Assembly: GCA_030323885.1 (NCBI GenBank)
Contig: CM059187.1
Location: 85,512,614 to 85,576,613 of the forward strand
DNA from: Branchipolynoe longqiensis
Lineage: Eukaryota > Annelida > Polychaeta > Phyllodocida > Polynoidae
Direction of reading: 5' to 3'
Length of the DNA: 64,000 nt
Shown here: one piece after another, positions 20,045 through 31,799 of the stretch
How positions within the stretch are numbered: position 1 is the stretch's first letter
Layout of the letters: every line of letters begins with the position of its first letter
The notes under the pieces: model-generated
Database searches by the model: none
What the model was told of the DNA's origin: nothing
What the model saw: the letters and a program-made list of their open reading frames with translations, nothing else
Translations under genes and position numbers: made by a program

Positions 20045-20680
20045 AGCGGCTGCCAAGACTTATACCTGCCACATATATTTATCCAGTTTCCACCCTACAC
20101 TGCAACATTGAAATATAGGTACAACAATTATACCTGCGATCATTATCTTGCCAACTTTCGGCTTACCTGTTTACTTTGTATACTTTTCTCGTTGGTATAT
20201 TAGTTGATTAAGCAGGGGAAATGTCAATCACAGAGGATTGGTCTTCCTCTTTCCACTGCTCCTTGCGCTATCCTAATAATGCCGAGCGTCAGGCTCGGAA
20301 GCGACAAGTATCAATTGTTAAGTCATTGGTATGACTTGACCAGGGTTCGAACCCACGATCCCATGATATATGAACACGGGAGATGGACGTTCTAACACAT
20401 TTGGCCATCAAGTCTGGTAAAGACATTAAGAACAACATTTATACCTACAACGTTTATTTTGCATTATTCAGCCCTACTTCGTACCATTAAAATATAACGA
20501 TAACAATTATACCCATGGCGTTTCAATAGCCAGTTTCAGTCCTACGGTGTGTCATTAAAATATCAGGTTGTACATACAAGCTTTATTCAGCCAGTTTCGG
20601 TTTTACTTTATATCATTCAATTTTTTAAAGACAGCAGTTTATTCATGCGAGCTTCATTTATCCAGTTTTCACCTCACCTT
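20045..20680. repeat. ~71-bp minisatellite, right part
   Basis: The same unit as at 17,930-18,350 ('cagtttcxxccctac..attaaaatataacgataacaattatacc' in outline), interrupted by a SINE at 20,190-20,412. The 133-codon frame 20,549-20,950 starts in this repeat and is not considered a gene. Confidence 0.65.
20190..20412 (-). mobile_element. tRNA-headed SINE in the minisatellite
   Basis: On the complementary strand the tRNA-like head runs from 'gatggccaaatgtgttagaa' to the B-box 'gtgggttcgaaccc'. It is followed by the S1 linker ('cttccgagcctgacgctcgg', 'cattattagga') and a different tail shared with 9,850-9,925. Confidence 0.6.
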
Positions 20681-21039
20681 TTGTCAAGCGTGAAGTGTCA
20701 AGTGTGTTGTGTGTTCATAACAGAAGGCATGTTTCTGATGCAAATCCTCCATGAGACCTTTTACACAGGGCATGTAGTGCGTGGAGCTGTTACTCACAAA
20801 GTAAGTGTGTCTACTAATGTCAGAGGGAATGTCGGTGGTGGAAAGCGTCTATTTGCCATGGCTCCCCATGTACCCAAGTCTAACCTTCCTTTCATATTAG
20901 TTCTTTCAGCTGCTGGACATCAATTTTCCGAATGCAATCACTACAGGTAGTCACTGATTGTTGCTATGTAATTGTCATATGGTGGTTTTGTAATACATAC
21001 AGAATGGACATTGCCTGGAGCAAATCGACACCATTACAC

Positions 21040-21354
21040 CCAGTGTACGCTAGAGTACGCTAGAGTACATTAAGAAGTACGCTATAATACGCTAAAGTAA
21101 GCTAGAGTACGCTAGAGTATGCTAGAGTATGTTATTATCACGGAGGCTATGTCTGATGCAAATGCACCTCTCTTTTGAACATTTCCAAAGCTGAAATCGG
21201 AACTTACGGCCCACACATGTTCTTATCACATTCTCATCACGGAGAAGTATGGATGCCGGTAAATTCAACTACATTCAACTACATTCAACTATGTTCAACT
21301 ACGTTAGCCTCCACTACATTCAACTACGTCCACTAATGTGTATGTGACCGGGCC
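21040..21354. mobile_element. MITE family M1, opposite orientation
   Basis: Right end 'cactaatgtgtatgtgaccg' then GGCC, followed by TTAA. The interior has 'attcaactacattcaactac' and 'cttttgaacatttccaaag', the complements of blocks in the 2.9-kb copy. The left end is diverged and rich in 'gtacgctaga' repeats, so the left border is approximate. Confidence 0.55.
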
Positions 21355-21910
21355 TTAAGATTTGAATGCTATGTTTAAAACATCCTGTGCTGTCCTTAGG
21401 TTTAATCAAAATATAATAGCATCAGCCTCCAATGGATAACTCTGCATCTAGACCCATGTTGGTCTGATTAATGGAAATAACAGAGCAGGTGTGCTCTCCT
21501 CGGAGGGACTATGAAATGAAGCAAAAACAGTGTGTACTCTGACAAGAAATATCAGCACCCATGGCACCTCAGAGATAGCTGATGACAGGTGCGACTGTAA
21601 GTGCTAAGTACTAAAAAGGGGATTTCTCAAAGTGGTCAGGAGTCAAGTGAAATTAGATATGTTTTTGCATCAGATGGTTCGACATGTGCACGCATACTTA
21701 CCGGTTCCTACATCAGGTGCGCTCATACATAAGTTAATTGGTCACGTCAGCGGGTCACGTGATTGTGCCCACATATGGGCGCGTGTCTAATTAGACATGA
21801 CATTAATGTCGAATCGGTCGGTAGCGGCAGTCACACGCAGACATCACCAGCAAATTAGGATAACTATGCATATATATATATTTTAAATTTGGATTATTTC
21901 TACCTTTCTG
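21355..21910. other. No gene recognised
   Basis: Mixed unique sequence. No domain or repeat could be supported. Confidence 0.3.
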
Positions 21911-21914
21911 CTGT

Positions 21915-22185
21915 TTGTTGTTGCTTCTTGTAGTCTTACATCCTGGCAACATCCAATGTTATGTCAGGATGGGTACCGATGTGTTGGTCGATGGTCGTTG
22001 GAGTTTTAGGTCCCGGCACCAGCCAAGGTAATATCAAGATGGGTCCGACATGTGACCCATAATGGTGAGTTTATAGAGATGCCCCACTGGAAGCCCAGGC
22101 CGCCGGCACCATGACCGATTTTCGTAGCCACTACCTGATCGTAGCTACCAGCTGTGCCTATCCTAGTTACGCCGGCTGCCTGGCT
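21915..22185 (-). mobile_element. SINE S1 copies (one fragment plus one longer copy)
   Basis: 'acatcctggcaacatcc' (21,949) begins a first 3' fragment. A second begins at about 21,990 with 'gttggagttttaggtcccgg' and runs to 'cctatcctagttacgccggc' near 22,157. This is the reverse of the S1 order tail, body, linker. Confidence 0.55.
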
Positions 22186-22214
22186 AAGTATGTTTACTTT
22201 TTCTTTTTATTTGT

Positions 22215-22249
22215 ATGTCTCTCTCTTTCTCTCTCTCACTCTCTCTCTC

Positions 22250-22294
<45 letters not shown>

Positions 22295-22300
22295 GTCGTG
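22215..22300. repeat. (CT)n then (TA)n microsatellite
   Basis: CTCTCTCT-type run to about 22,250, then an (AT) run of about 40 bases. Confidence 0.9.
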
Positions 22301-22319
22301 GGGTTGATGGAAATGGGAA

Positions 22320-22475
22320 ATATTGCGCCTAGAGTGGGAATCGAACCCAGATATTTTGCATTCCGTGCCTTTGTGAGAAGCATTACACCCGCTAGACTCC
22401 GTGATGTCACCACCCTACTCACGCCCACCTGTCGATGCGGCTCCTTGCCTGAGCGGTCAGTGCAAACTACTACAT
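22320..22475 (-). mobile_element. SINE S2 copy with tRNA-like head
   Basis: 'gtgggaatcgaacccagat' is the complement of a perfect B box. 'cattacacccgctagactcc' is the A-box region. The S2 blocks 'cacgcccacctgtcgatgcgg' (in two parts: 'cacgcccacct', 'gtcgatgcgg') and 'ccttgcctgagcggtca' follow. This is the best preserved S2 copy in the window. Confidence 0.65.
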
Positions 22476-22864
22476 AAACATCCATGCAAATACAGCAAAA
22501 CCCCCCAGTAATCATTACATATTATCCATTAATGGACATGACGCCGGATTGTGCTGATTATGGAAAATGCTCTTGTATGGCTGTACTGTCCAACCAGCAT
22601 TCAGCTAGAGCTCTCTGTCACCAGAGGACGATACTGCAACGCGACCGTATAGCTAAGATCGGCATACATAGTCCGATGTCGGGGAGAAAAGTCGATATGA
22701 GGGGAATAAGTGGTTTGGGGTAGCTAACAACGGATTGGTTTCTGTGGAAGTCACAGTATTCAGGTAGGGTTCGGCGGGGGGGGGGGGGGGGGCGAGGGGG
22801 GGGGGGGAGGGGGGAGGGAAAGGGAGGAGCTCCGGGTCACCTATTCTCCCAGCCAAGATGAGGC

Positions 22865-23515
22865 CGTAAATACATGACTGACAACTTGTAATCTACAGCC
22901 ATCACTGTACAATCAGGGTGGGTGCAGAAAACTGGATTTGAGTACTGTTATCTGTTTGCCAATCTGTTGACGTAAATACACTGACTTACAACTTTAAAAC
23001 TATATCCATCACTGTATAATCAAGGTGGGTGGAGGAAACTGGATTTGAGTATTTTTATGTATTTGCCAATGTGCTGACGTAAATACACTGACTTACAACT
23101 TGTAAACCATAGCCATCACTGTACAATCTAGGTGGATGAAGAAAACTGGATTTGAGTACAGTTATGTGTTTGCCAATGTATTGACATAATTACACTTACT
23201 TACAACTTGTAAACTATAGCTGTTACTGTAAAATCTAAGTGGGTGCAGACAACTGAGTTTGAGTGGAGTATAATTATGTGTTTGCCAAGGTGTTGACATA
23301 AATACACTGACTTACAACTTGTAAACTATAGCCGTTACTGTAAAATCTAAGTGGGTGCAGACAACTGAGTTTGAGTGGACAATAGCTATATGTTTGCCAA
23401 GGTGTTTTCGTAAATACACTGACTTACAACTGTTAAACCATGGCTGTCACTGTACAACCTATGTGGGTGCAGACAACTGGGTTTGAGTACAGTTTGAATG
23501 CCACTATCTGTTTCA
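22865..23515. repeat. ~107-112-bp tandem repeat, about six units
   Basis: 'taaatacactgacttacaac' recurs at about 22,973, 23,080, 23,187, 23,299 and 23,411, each unit followed by 'gccatcactgtacaatc' and 'gtgggtgcag.aaactgg' blocks. Non-coding. Confidence 0.85.
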
Positions 23516-24390
23516 AATGCGTAGACATAACAAAATTACTTCCAGCTTTTTTCACTATAGCCTTCACTCTGCAATCTCGGTGGGTGTATTTCTCACCCTT
23601 AGTGGAGTCATGACCGTGGTGAGGCATTGATGTAAGGCTGTGATTAACGAGTCGGGTAGGCATCGTTAATTGTGGCAATGCCTTTCTTCGGACATCAAAG
23701 ACACCACGTGATCACAACAGACCTCTCGGAGAGTGACTGATTCGGTGTTCTCTTTCTAGCAACATCTGAGGAAATAATCTAGATAGGTTCCGATTTGCGA
23801 CAGCGAACACGCGTATATATCTCCGTTATGGGTTGCTATTGTACTGTTCCATTGGCGTTACAATTGATATATATATATATACTTGGTCCTGTTAAATGTA
23901 AAATGAGGACATACCATTTTTCTGAGGAAAATCCGTCACGTAAAAGTAATCTCTATATTATTAAGGTACTCCATTTAAGGGGGTTACAGACACTGAGTTT
24001 GGAGAGAGTATCACAAATGACACACCGATAGTTTATTAAAAATGAATGGAAATGGACAGAATCAAAGTGTACCTGGCCAAATACTGATGGAGAGGGCGTA
24101 GTTAGCTGATTGATAACATTGTTACTGGTTCTCCAGGTTACTACAACTCTGTCACAGGTTGGTTTAATAGCAGAGGTATAGTTTGTTGGTTTTTTTTAAG
24201 CAGATGCGTCACATATTAAATAATATGCATATAATTGATTATGCCTTGCATAAATAATAGTAAAACCTTTCAACTTTTTATTTGGTTATTTTTGTTCACT
24301 ATTATGCTTGAAATCCTCAAATTAAAGTATATTTCAAGTATTCTGGTGTGCGCGTCACAATAATGTTTGCATCTTTTCATTTCAACTATC
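23516..24390. other. No gene recognised
   Basis: AT-rich unique sequence with a short TA run at 23,865-23,880. No coding or RNA feature could be supported. Confidence 0.3.
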
Positions 24391-24965
24391 TAAAGCCTAG
24401 GTCACACCTACCCGGATCAGGGACCGGACGAGCCCCGATCCGTGGTCCGGCGTGTTCTGTGGCGATCCAGCATAATCCTTGGCTCATCCGTGGCTGGTCC
24501 TTGGTGGTCCGTGGTGATCCCTGGCTGGTCCTTGGTGATCCGGCATTATCCAGCGTCAGCCTCGGATGTTTTAAAATGTTTAAAACATCCGGGATGATCC
24601 GGGGCGATCCGGGGAATATTGCAATCCGGCGTTAACTGATATCATCCGTGTGTGATCCATGACTCATCCAGGTTGTCTGGGGGTCATTCGTGTCTCATCT
24701 TGGCAGTCCGGGTCATTTTATACTCTGGCAGTAGTCCGGGGGTTGTCCGGGGTTGTCCGGGGGATGTCCGGGACCAATCCGGGACTTATCCAGGACTAAC
24801 CTGTTGCTGTGGACGGTGACTCGTCCGGGTAGGTGTGAGAGCGAGGCAAAAACGACCAAAAATAACGATTTTATTCAGGGCGGTCAGGAATGGTCCGGGG
24901 GAATGGTCTGGAGGTGGCCCGGCTTAAAATCCGGGGCTCCTCCTGGGAGGTGGGACTTGGGCTTT
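24391..24965. mobile_element. MITE family M2, second copy
   Basis: Left end TAAAGCCTAGGTCACACCTA; right end, read on the complement, TAAAGCCCAAGTCCCACCTC. The interior consists of 'tggtccgtggtgatcc'-like units. A central palindrome at 24,564-24,592 (CGGATGTTTTAAA-ATG-TTTAAAACATCCG) corresponds to the one in the 19.4-kb copy. There is no coding region. Confidence 0.7.
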
Positions 24966-25500
24966 ATTAGGTAATTGCTGTATCGTCCGATGAAATCATC
25001 AGATTTTCGAAAGCAAAGTAAAATTAAATTCTATGTATTCAACATCAATACTTGTGCACTTAATAAAGATGTGTTGATGCATAACAGGGAATAATAAGTA
25101 CATTTAGTAGAACGACTTAGTGTTGTAATGTATGGTGTTGGAATTTTCATTTGCCTGCAGCAAATAATGGTGTCTCTTTTAACTTCAAATATTTCCAACA
25201 TTAGCTATTTAAAATGAAAAATAGTTCAATCTAAATTAAGGGACCTTATAATGATTAACCTAATATGTTTACCATTTTCATCAGCCCAGTATTTGGATGT
25301 AACCACAATAAACCGTAGTATGCAACCTCGCTGAAATGGCTGGAAATGGCATTGCAGAGCTTCTACATTTCAAAATATCTCGGGTGGCATACTCCTTGAC
25401 CACCCTTAACCACCAGACCACCAACTTCAGCACTGCTTCGTTCCACAGTTGTATATTCCCCCCCCCCCAAAAAAAAACTAATCCAAGGCCAAACTAAAAA
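24966..25500. other. AT-rich sequence, no gene
   Basis: No repeat or coding feature recognised; a C11-A9 run lies at 25,458-25,478. Confidence 0.3.
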
Positions 25501-25504
25501 CCCT

Positions 25505-25745
25505 AACTACGGCCCTGGCTACAGTGACCGGTGACGACTGTTGTACAGCACGGCTTTTGGTATGATTCATCCAGTGATGGACTGCTCAACCTCCCGCTAG
25601 GCGGCGCTGAGACAACGACACCTCCCGCCGACAAGAGCTGCGGACAGGGCCGGCCGCGATGACAGCGTGATAATCTAGCTGTCCACGCCGGTCGCCAGGA
25701 CACCACCGGCAGGGGGTGCTCGTTGACAGGGTGCCGTGTTAATCA
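25505..25745. other. Unique GC-richer island
   Basis: Balanced non-repetitive sequence just upstream of a CCTCCACA minisatellite (for example 'gtgatggactgctcaacctc', 'ctaggcggcgctgagacaac'). No coding domain is seen. Listed as one of the recurring unique islands that border minisatellites. Confidence 0.2.
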
Positions 25746-25919
25746 GACGTCAGGACGGCATGGTGGGGCTTGGGGAATCCATTACGGCTCTTGACGTTGT
25801 TCTTCTCTCCAATCCAGCTATCAGCCTATCACCAGGAGCCGACCATTCCACACATCCACCAGTCCGCCACAACACTACTCCAACAATCCACCACACCACC
25901 TGATTACCACGCGACCACC

Positions 25920-26022
25920 TCAGCACACCTCCACACCTCCACACCTCCACACCTCCACACCTCCACACCTCCACACCTCCACACCTCCACACCTCCACAC
26001 CTCCACACCTCCACACCACCAG
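25920..26022. repeat. 9-bp CCTCCACAC-type minisatellite
   Basis: About eleven perfect units of CTCCACACC. They read as H-T-S-T-P-P on one strand and W-R-C-G-G-V-E-V on the other; both open frames are artefacts. Confidence 0.95.
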
Positions 26023-26139
26023 ACCACCACACCACCTCTCTGCAACATAGCAACTCTACAACGACCCACCACCACACCACACGACGGCACCACTCCACCT
26101 ACCCCCTACGCCCACCACCACCAACCACCAACCTGCTGC

Positions 26140-26830
26140 CTTTACGCTGCCACCAAACCACCGTCACACCACCATCACACAACCGTCACACGACCCTCAC
26201 ACCATCACCACACCACCATCACTGCCGTCAAGGTCGTCACATCACCGACACACCACCATCAACCATTCTCACAGCACTGTTACTGACGTCACACCACCGT
26301 CACAAGACCATCACACCACAGTCATACTGACGTCACACCACCGTCACACCACCATGACAAGACCAGCACTGCCCCACCACACTGACGTCACACCACCGTC
26401 ACACCACAGTCACTGCATCACAGCACCCTACCACCATAGCACGCCACCGCACCATCACCGCACCACCAGATCACCACCCCACCGTCACCCCCACCGTCAC
26501 CCCAGCGCCAGGTCACCGTCACTCCCCCGTCACGCCGCCATCACACCACTGTCACCCCACCGTCACATCACCGTCACGCCGCCGTCACACCACCGTCACA
26601 CCACCGTCACACCACCGTCACACCACCGTCACATCACCGTCACGCCGCCGTCAGACCACTGTCACACCACCGTCACACCACCGCCACACCACATTCACAC
26701 CACTGTCACACCACTGCCACACCACCGACACACCACCGTCACACCGCGGTCACACCCCGGTCACACCACCATCACACCATCGCACCATCATACCACCACA
26801 CCACACCAAGCCACCACACCAAATCAACCA
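26140..26830. repeat. 11-bp CACCACCGTCA minisatellite, degenerate
   Basis: Units CACCACCGTCA are near-perfect at 26,585-26,700 and increasingly degenerate outwards. The 186- and 238-codon H/T/P-rich frames in this stretch derive from it. Confidence 0.85.
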
Positions 26831-27283
26831 CAACCACCATCCTTGAACCGGACCCCCCCCCCTCCCATCCACACCACAACAGCCGTATCACCCAACCGCC
26901 ACACTGCACAACAATCCTACAATCCCATCACCCCCCACCCCAACTCCACCTCTCCACCCCCCACCGCTCACACACATTCTCACCCTCTTCCCTCGCCATC
27001 TCCCCCCACGTCCATTTCCCCATCCCTGACAGCCCACGTCCCTGAAGCGGATGACATCCCAGAGGGGTAATGGACTAAACGGCTTTTGTCGGATCTCGCG
27101 CAGTTGTCCACTGTTTGTCTTATTTTTCCACCCTTTACAGCTTATCTTATTTACTTTTTGATAAACCACTAAAGAATCCCGTACCTTTCGGACCACTGCA
27201 CGGGGAAGCTTGAAGGTGCATAGTAAATACCTATCACTCATTATGTGCTTTCTTAGTACAAAATAATAGTGACTTGGCATTAT

Positions 27284-27765
27284 CAGGTAGGGGCCATGGC
27301 TTGGAATTGAAAAGGTATTGCTTTCCCAGGGCGTATTGAAAAACCAAGACAGTTTACATAAAGACACAAATGGGGTTGAGCTGTCACAGTCTGCAACTAC
27401 TTTAATATTGAGGATGGAACCTAACAAAATACATCATTAGAATGGGCATAAGTACCTCTAAAAAGTTCTTATGAAAAAATATTCCTGTGTACAGTATGGT
27501 CATTATATTCAATTAAAACCACATTAAAATAAAGAGATACTCTTATGTTGCCTATAACATTGCGCTGTTTGTATTCTGGAATTAGTCATTTTTACTGGTG
27601 AACCACCATGGTCTATTTAAAAAAGTATTTTTTCTTAGAATCAAAATCCTGGACATAGTTAATGAGAAATAACCAACAATATGAACCAATCATGATGTAT
27701 AGCAGCATATAAGCCATTACTCTAATGTACACACACAGGCAGATGGGCTGTTGTTTTAGCAGTCT
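27284..27765 (+). repeat. Dispersed repeat 'segment A', solo copy
   Basis: 482 bp from 'caggtaggggccatggcttg' to 'ttgttttagcagtct'. It is about 85-90% alike to 44,017-44,500 and, inverted, to 54,865-55,349. In those two copies the homology continues into a GTGTGGGTGT/TA microsatellite, while here it stops at 27,765. No coding capacity and no tRNA-like head, so the class is unknown. Confidence 0.75.
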
Positions 27766-27884
27766 GATTAACTTGTTTGTGGGCGGAGTGAGTTGGCATC
27801 GTAATCGCGGCAACAGAATGTCACATGCCATTAGCCAGATTATTAGCATAGCATGTGATTCAGTGGGATCAATATATCTCTACC

Positions 27885-28400
27885 CCCACCCGCTGCACCT
27901 TGGACTCTACCAGGGACAGACGGACGAGTCCACTGTCCCTCCACCCGAATTGCGACTGGACTGTCACACCTTTACATCTGCCGTTCCTGGATCCCTACTC
28001 TCTCCTTACTTCTTGGCGAGCCAGTGACGCACACACACTTTTCAAACCACCCGCCCTACAACTACTTGCTTGTTTAGTTTAATGATGTGCCCGTGGTGCT
28101 ACTGCCAGCTCTTAATAAAATACTCTTGTGACCAGCACTCATTCTCCATGTCATTCCTCAACAAATCGCCGCTATTTCATACTGGTCCCATTTTCCCATA
28201 TCGTGCACGGCGCTACTCCCACACAGCTCCTATATTTGTTAGTGTGTCCATTAAGGCGTTGAGTAGAGGCCCTCTGGCCGTAAGCCTATTCTGTGTGTGC
28301 ATGCTTAATTTCATCCCATTACACATTTGAAATCAAATTGAACATTGCATTGTCAAGTTTCGATGAGATTATTTCAAATTCAGCTTGTCTAAGGAGCTTA
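27885..28400. other. Unique balanced block (possible conserved non-coding DNA)
   Basis: Non-repetitive, balanced sequence including 'cactcattctccatgtcatt' and 'gtgtccattaaggcgttgag'. Short open frames have no domain. Regulatory function is inferred from composition only. Confidence 0.2.
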
Positions 28401-28619
28401 TTATTAAATCACAGATAGTAAAACCACGCATGCCTACCATTCTTCTCAAGATGTGTAAGCATGGGTGGGAGTAAATATGAATTATACAATGTACGGAGTT
28501 GTGTGATGCCTAAAAGGCCAGCAAACTCGATCCATAAAAGAAGGACATGTTTATGTATGCCACTGCATTAGTGTACATCTAGTTCGATATTCCCACATAT
28601 ACATGGACACTATTAATTT

Positions 28620-28745
28620 ATTTCTTACATAATCTTCGGGTAAGCGGCGGGAATTTAAATTGCACAAATCATTAAATTAAAATTCCTATTCCACCGCTCT
28701 TAGCTCTATTCTCATGATACGGAGCGCCACAACAAATGGCAAATT
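28620..28745. other. Unique island with homeodomain-type cores
   Basis: 'gggtaagcggcgggaattta' and 'gcacaaatcattaaattaaa' lie in a non-repetitive island shortly before the hexamer array at 29.0 kb. No gene. Confidence 0.2.
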
Positions 28746-29024
28746 GTCCAGATTTTTGGTTTGATCGAACCCACGACCTGTGGGAGACGTATCGTGGAAA
28801 TCGGGACAGATGATCACAATGACCGTGCTATGCAATGGCCGTCTCTACTCACAAACACGCCACAATTACGGTGGCTTCTTTTTTCGGCAAAGGCACACAG
28901 AGGCAATATCAGTGTACTCGCGATGTCGGTGAGTGTATCCGCGGCTTTTCACGGTGATGTAACGTGGCAGTGGAGCTCTGACTGTGACGTGTGTTGTGCT
29001 GACGCGGCAATCGCGCCGAATCGC

Positions 29025-29460
29025 AATGCGCCTGTGCCTGCGCCTGTGCCTGCGCCTGCGCCTGCGCCTGCGCCTGCGCCTGCGCCTGCGCCTGTGCCTG
29101 CGCCTGCGCCTGCGCCTGCGCCTGTGCCTGCGCCTGCGCCTGCACCTGCGCCTGCGCCTGCGCCTGCGCCTGCGCCTGCGCCTGTGCATGCGCCTGTGCA
29201 TGTGCCTGCGCCTGCACCTGTGCCTGCACCTGTGCCTGTGCCTGTGCCTGTGCCTGCACCTGTGCCTGCGCCTGCGCCTACATCTGCATCTGCATCTGCA
29301 TCTGCATCTGCATCTGGGTTTGCATATGCGCTTGCATATGTGTCTGCATCTGCCTCCACATCTGCTTCTGTTTCTGCATCTGCATCTGCGTTTGCATCCG
29401 CGTTTGCATGTGTGTCTGCATCTGCATCCACATCTGCTTATGTTTCTGCGTCTGCGCCGC
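29025..29460. repeat. Hexanucleotide array CCTGCG/CCTGTG then CATCTG
   Basis: About 42 units of CCTGCG or CCTGTG (29,025-29,278) are followed by CATCTG-type units and degenerate variants to about 29,460. All six frames stay open because 6 is a multiple of 3, giving P-A-P-A, R-L-R-L, M-Q-A-Q and similar. These open frames (up to 285 codons) are not genes. Confidence 0.95.
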
Positions 29461-29479
29461 CGTCTGAGTTAACCGCTAT

Positions 29480-29745
29480 GCCTGGGCATGCGCCTGTCCG
29501 GGGTAGAGTCGCATTGACCGGACGGCCGCCTGTGGGATGTGGCAGCCCGCCCGCTGTCGGCTCTACCGCTCCATTCGGCGGGGATGGCGGGCGAGCACCG
29601 CGGGCAAGCCACTGCTAAGTGCATTAGCCGTGCTCAGACACTTCCCTGATTGCCTCCAACGTCGTTACCTTTTGTCTCTGACGGCGGCGCGCAGACGGGC
29701 GGCGACTTCTCATCTCGGCTCGGTCACTTCAAGGGCGCGCGGTTA
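29480..29745. other. GC-rich unique stretch next to the hexamer array
   Basis: CpG-rich, balanced sequence ('gcattgaccggacggccgcc', 'gacggcggcgcgcagacggg'). It could be a CpG-rich regulatory island, but no promoter or exon can be defined. Confidence 0.2.
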
Positions 29746-29799
29746 GGGCTGGCCTCGCGCCTACTTCTTGTCCCTCTCACCGCCTCTCTCGGACATCCC

Positions 29800-29980
29800 C
29801 TCACACACAAGCACAAGCAACCCACCCACCCCCGCCTGCCACACACTCACCCACAAGCAGAAGTCGCCGCCTCCACTTTACCACACACTTACACGCACAC
29901 ATCTCAGCAACCCCGCCTCGCTACACTCACACATAACTGTCTTTTTCCCGCACACACCCCCCACAGCTCTCATAGGCCTG
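29800..29980. repeat. CA/CCCA-rich degenerate repeat
   Basis: Runs of 'cacacactcaccca' and 'cacacttacacgcaca'. No coding feature. Confidence 0.6.
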
Positions 29981-30261
29981 ATTGTTCTTTCTCCGACACA
30001 CGCCCACAAGCTAAGCCTCTCGAACACAACATATTCCTGATCCGTGGAGCTACTCATAATATTTGTTGTTTGCCGCTGATGCCAGAGGCGAGATAGGTGG
30101 GGGTGTCGGTGTGGGTAACTTAGTGCCTTTTTCACTGGACATGCTGCATAATGAGGCTTTACCATCAGCATGTGTTGGTATATCAGAGAGTTGATTGATG
30201 GTGGAAATCCCATAGTACTTCTATTAACTCTTTCAGTCACCAGTGTGGTGTGTTTGTATGG

Positions 30262-31190
30262 TGGGGCAGAGAGATGGTGGGGCGATGGGATGGTGAGGCG
30301 GTGGAATGGTGGGGTGATGGAATGGTGGGGTGATGGAATGGTGGGGTTCTGGGATGGTGGGGTAATGGGATGGTGGGGTGATGGGATGGTTGGGTGCTAG
30401 GATGGTGGGGTGATGGGATGGTGGGGTGATGGGATGGTTGGGTGATAGGATGGTGGGGTGATGGGATGGTGGGGGATGGGATGGTGTGGTGGGATGGTGG
30501 GGTGGTTCGATGGTGGGGTGGTTCGATGGTGGGGTGATGGGATGGTTGCGTGATGGGATGGTGGGTGATGGGATGGTGGGGTGTGGGATGGTGGGTGGTG
30601 GGATGGTGGGGTGGTTCGATGGTGGGGTGGTTCGATGGTGGGGTGATGGGAGGGTTGCGTGATGGGATGGTGGGGTGATGGGATGGTGGGGTGGTGGGAT
30701 GGTGGGGTGGTTCGATGGTGGGGTGGTTCGATGGTGGGGTGATGGGATGGTTGCGTGATGGGATGGTGGGGTGATGGGATGTTGGGTTGGTGGGATGGTG
30801 GGGTGGTTGGATGGTGGGGTGGTTGGATGATGGGGTGATGGGATGGTTGGGGTGATGGGATGGAGGGGTTGTGGGATAGTGGGGTGGTGGGATGGTGGGT
30901 TGGTTGGATGGTGGGGTGGTTGGATGGTGGGGTGGTTGGATGGTGGGGTGGTTGGATGGTGGGGTGATGGGTTGGTGGGGTGATGGGATGGTGGGGAGAT
31001 GGGATGTTGGGGTGATGGGATGGTGGGTTGGTTGGATGGTGGGGTCGTTGGATGGTGGGGTGGTTGGATGGTGGGATGGTTGGATGGTGGGGTGATGGGG
31101 TGGTGGGGGTGATGGGATGGAGGGGTTGTGGGATGGTGGGGTGATAGGATGGTTGGGTGATAGGATGGTGGGGTGATGGGATGGATGTGT
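30262..31190. repeat. 16-17-bp GGATGGTGGGGTGATG minisatellite, ~930 bp
   Basis: About 55 units of GGTGGGGTGATGGGAT with G(A/T)TGG variants and recurring higher-order blocks (for example the 'gtggttcgatggtggg' pairs at 30,495, 30,610 and 30,710). G runs on the + strand could form G-quadruplexes. The 322-codon His/Pro/Ser-rich reverse-strand frame is a translation of it. Confidence 0.95.
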
Positions 31191-31520
31191 ATGGGTGGCA
31201 TGCTTATATGTATGTATATGGCTGGGATACCACTATATATGTATATGGGGGGATACTGATATATATAATATATGTAAACTGCTTATGGGTGAGATACCCT
31301 TATGTAACATATGTTTGGGATGCATGTGTATATGTGTATGGGTGGCATGTCTATATGTATGTGTATGAGTGGGATATATATATGTATATGGGTCGGATAC
31401 TGGTGTATGTAATATATGTAAACTGCTCAGAGAGTGAGAGACCATTATGTACAATATGTGTGGGATACCTGTATGTATGTGTATGTGTGGGATACCACAC
31501 TATATGTATATGGCTGAAAA
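31191..31520. repeat. Degenerate GTGTATATGGGTGG repeat
   Basis: Units such as 'gtatatgggtgggatac' are spaced irregularly, and 'gtaaactgct..gagaga' blocks recur at 31,273, 31,418 and 31,707. This looks like a decayed extension of a simple repeat. Confidence 0.6.
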
Positions 31521-31799
31521 TAATCCTCCCGTGCAACTGACACGTGTCGACAACCGATGGAGGGGAGGTGAGCGCAGGTGGCGCCACTGGTCGAGTGCTG
31601 AGTCTTATGGAGAATAACAATGGTAATCGAATAATATAATAATATAATATATAATGGAAACAATTCCCTTCATATTTGTATACTCAGATACTACGTTAGG
31701 CATAACATATACTATATGTAAACTGCTTGTGGGTGAGAGACCATAATGTATAACACATTAATGGGATACCTATATATATACACATATAAAGGTGGGAGA

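Noticed and set aside
20549..20950. 133-codon frame
   Set aside because: The first half is a translation of the ~71-bp minisatellite, and the rest has no recognised domain.
26354..27070. 238-codon His/Thr/Pro frame
   Set aside because: Derived from the CACCACCGTCA minisatellite.
28761..29618. 285-codon open frame with long Pro-Ala repeats, plus overlapping Arg-Leu and Gln-Ala frames
   Set aside because: All six frames stay open across a hexanucleotide array; a 6-bp unit guarantees this. No non-repeat domain.
30233..31201. 322-codon His/Pro/Ser-rich reverse-strand frame
   Set aside because: A translation of the 16-17-bp G-rich minisatellite; no independent domain.
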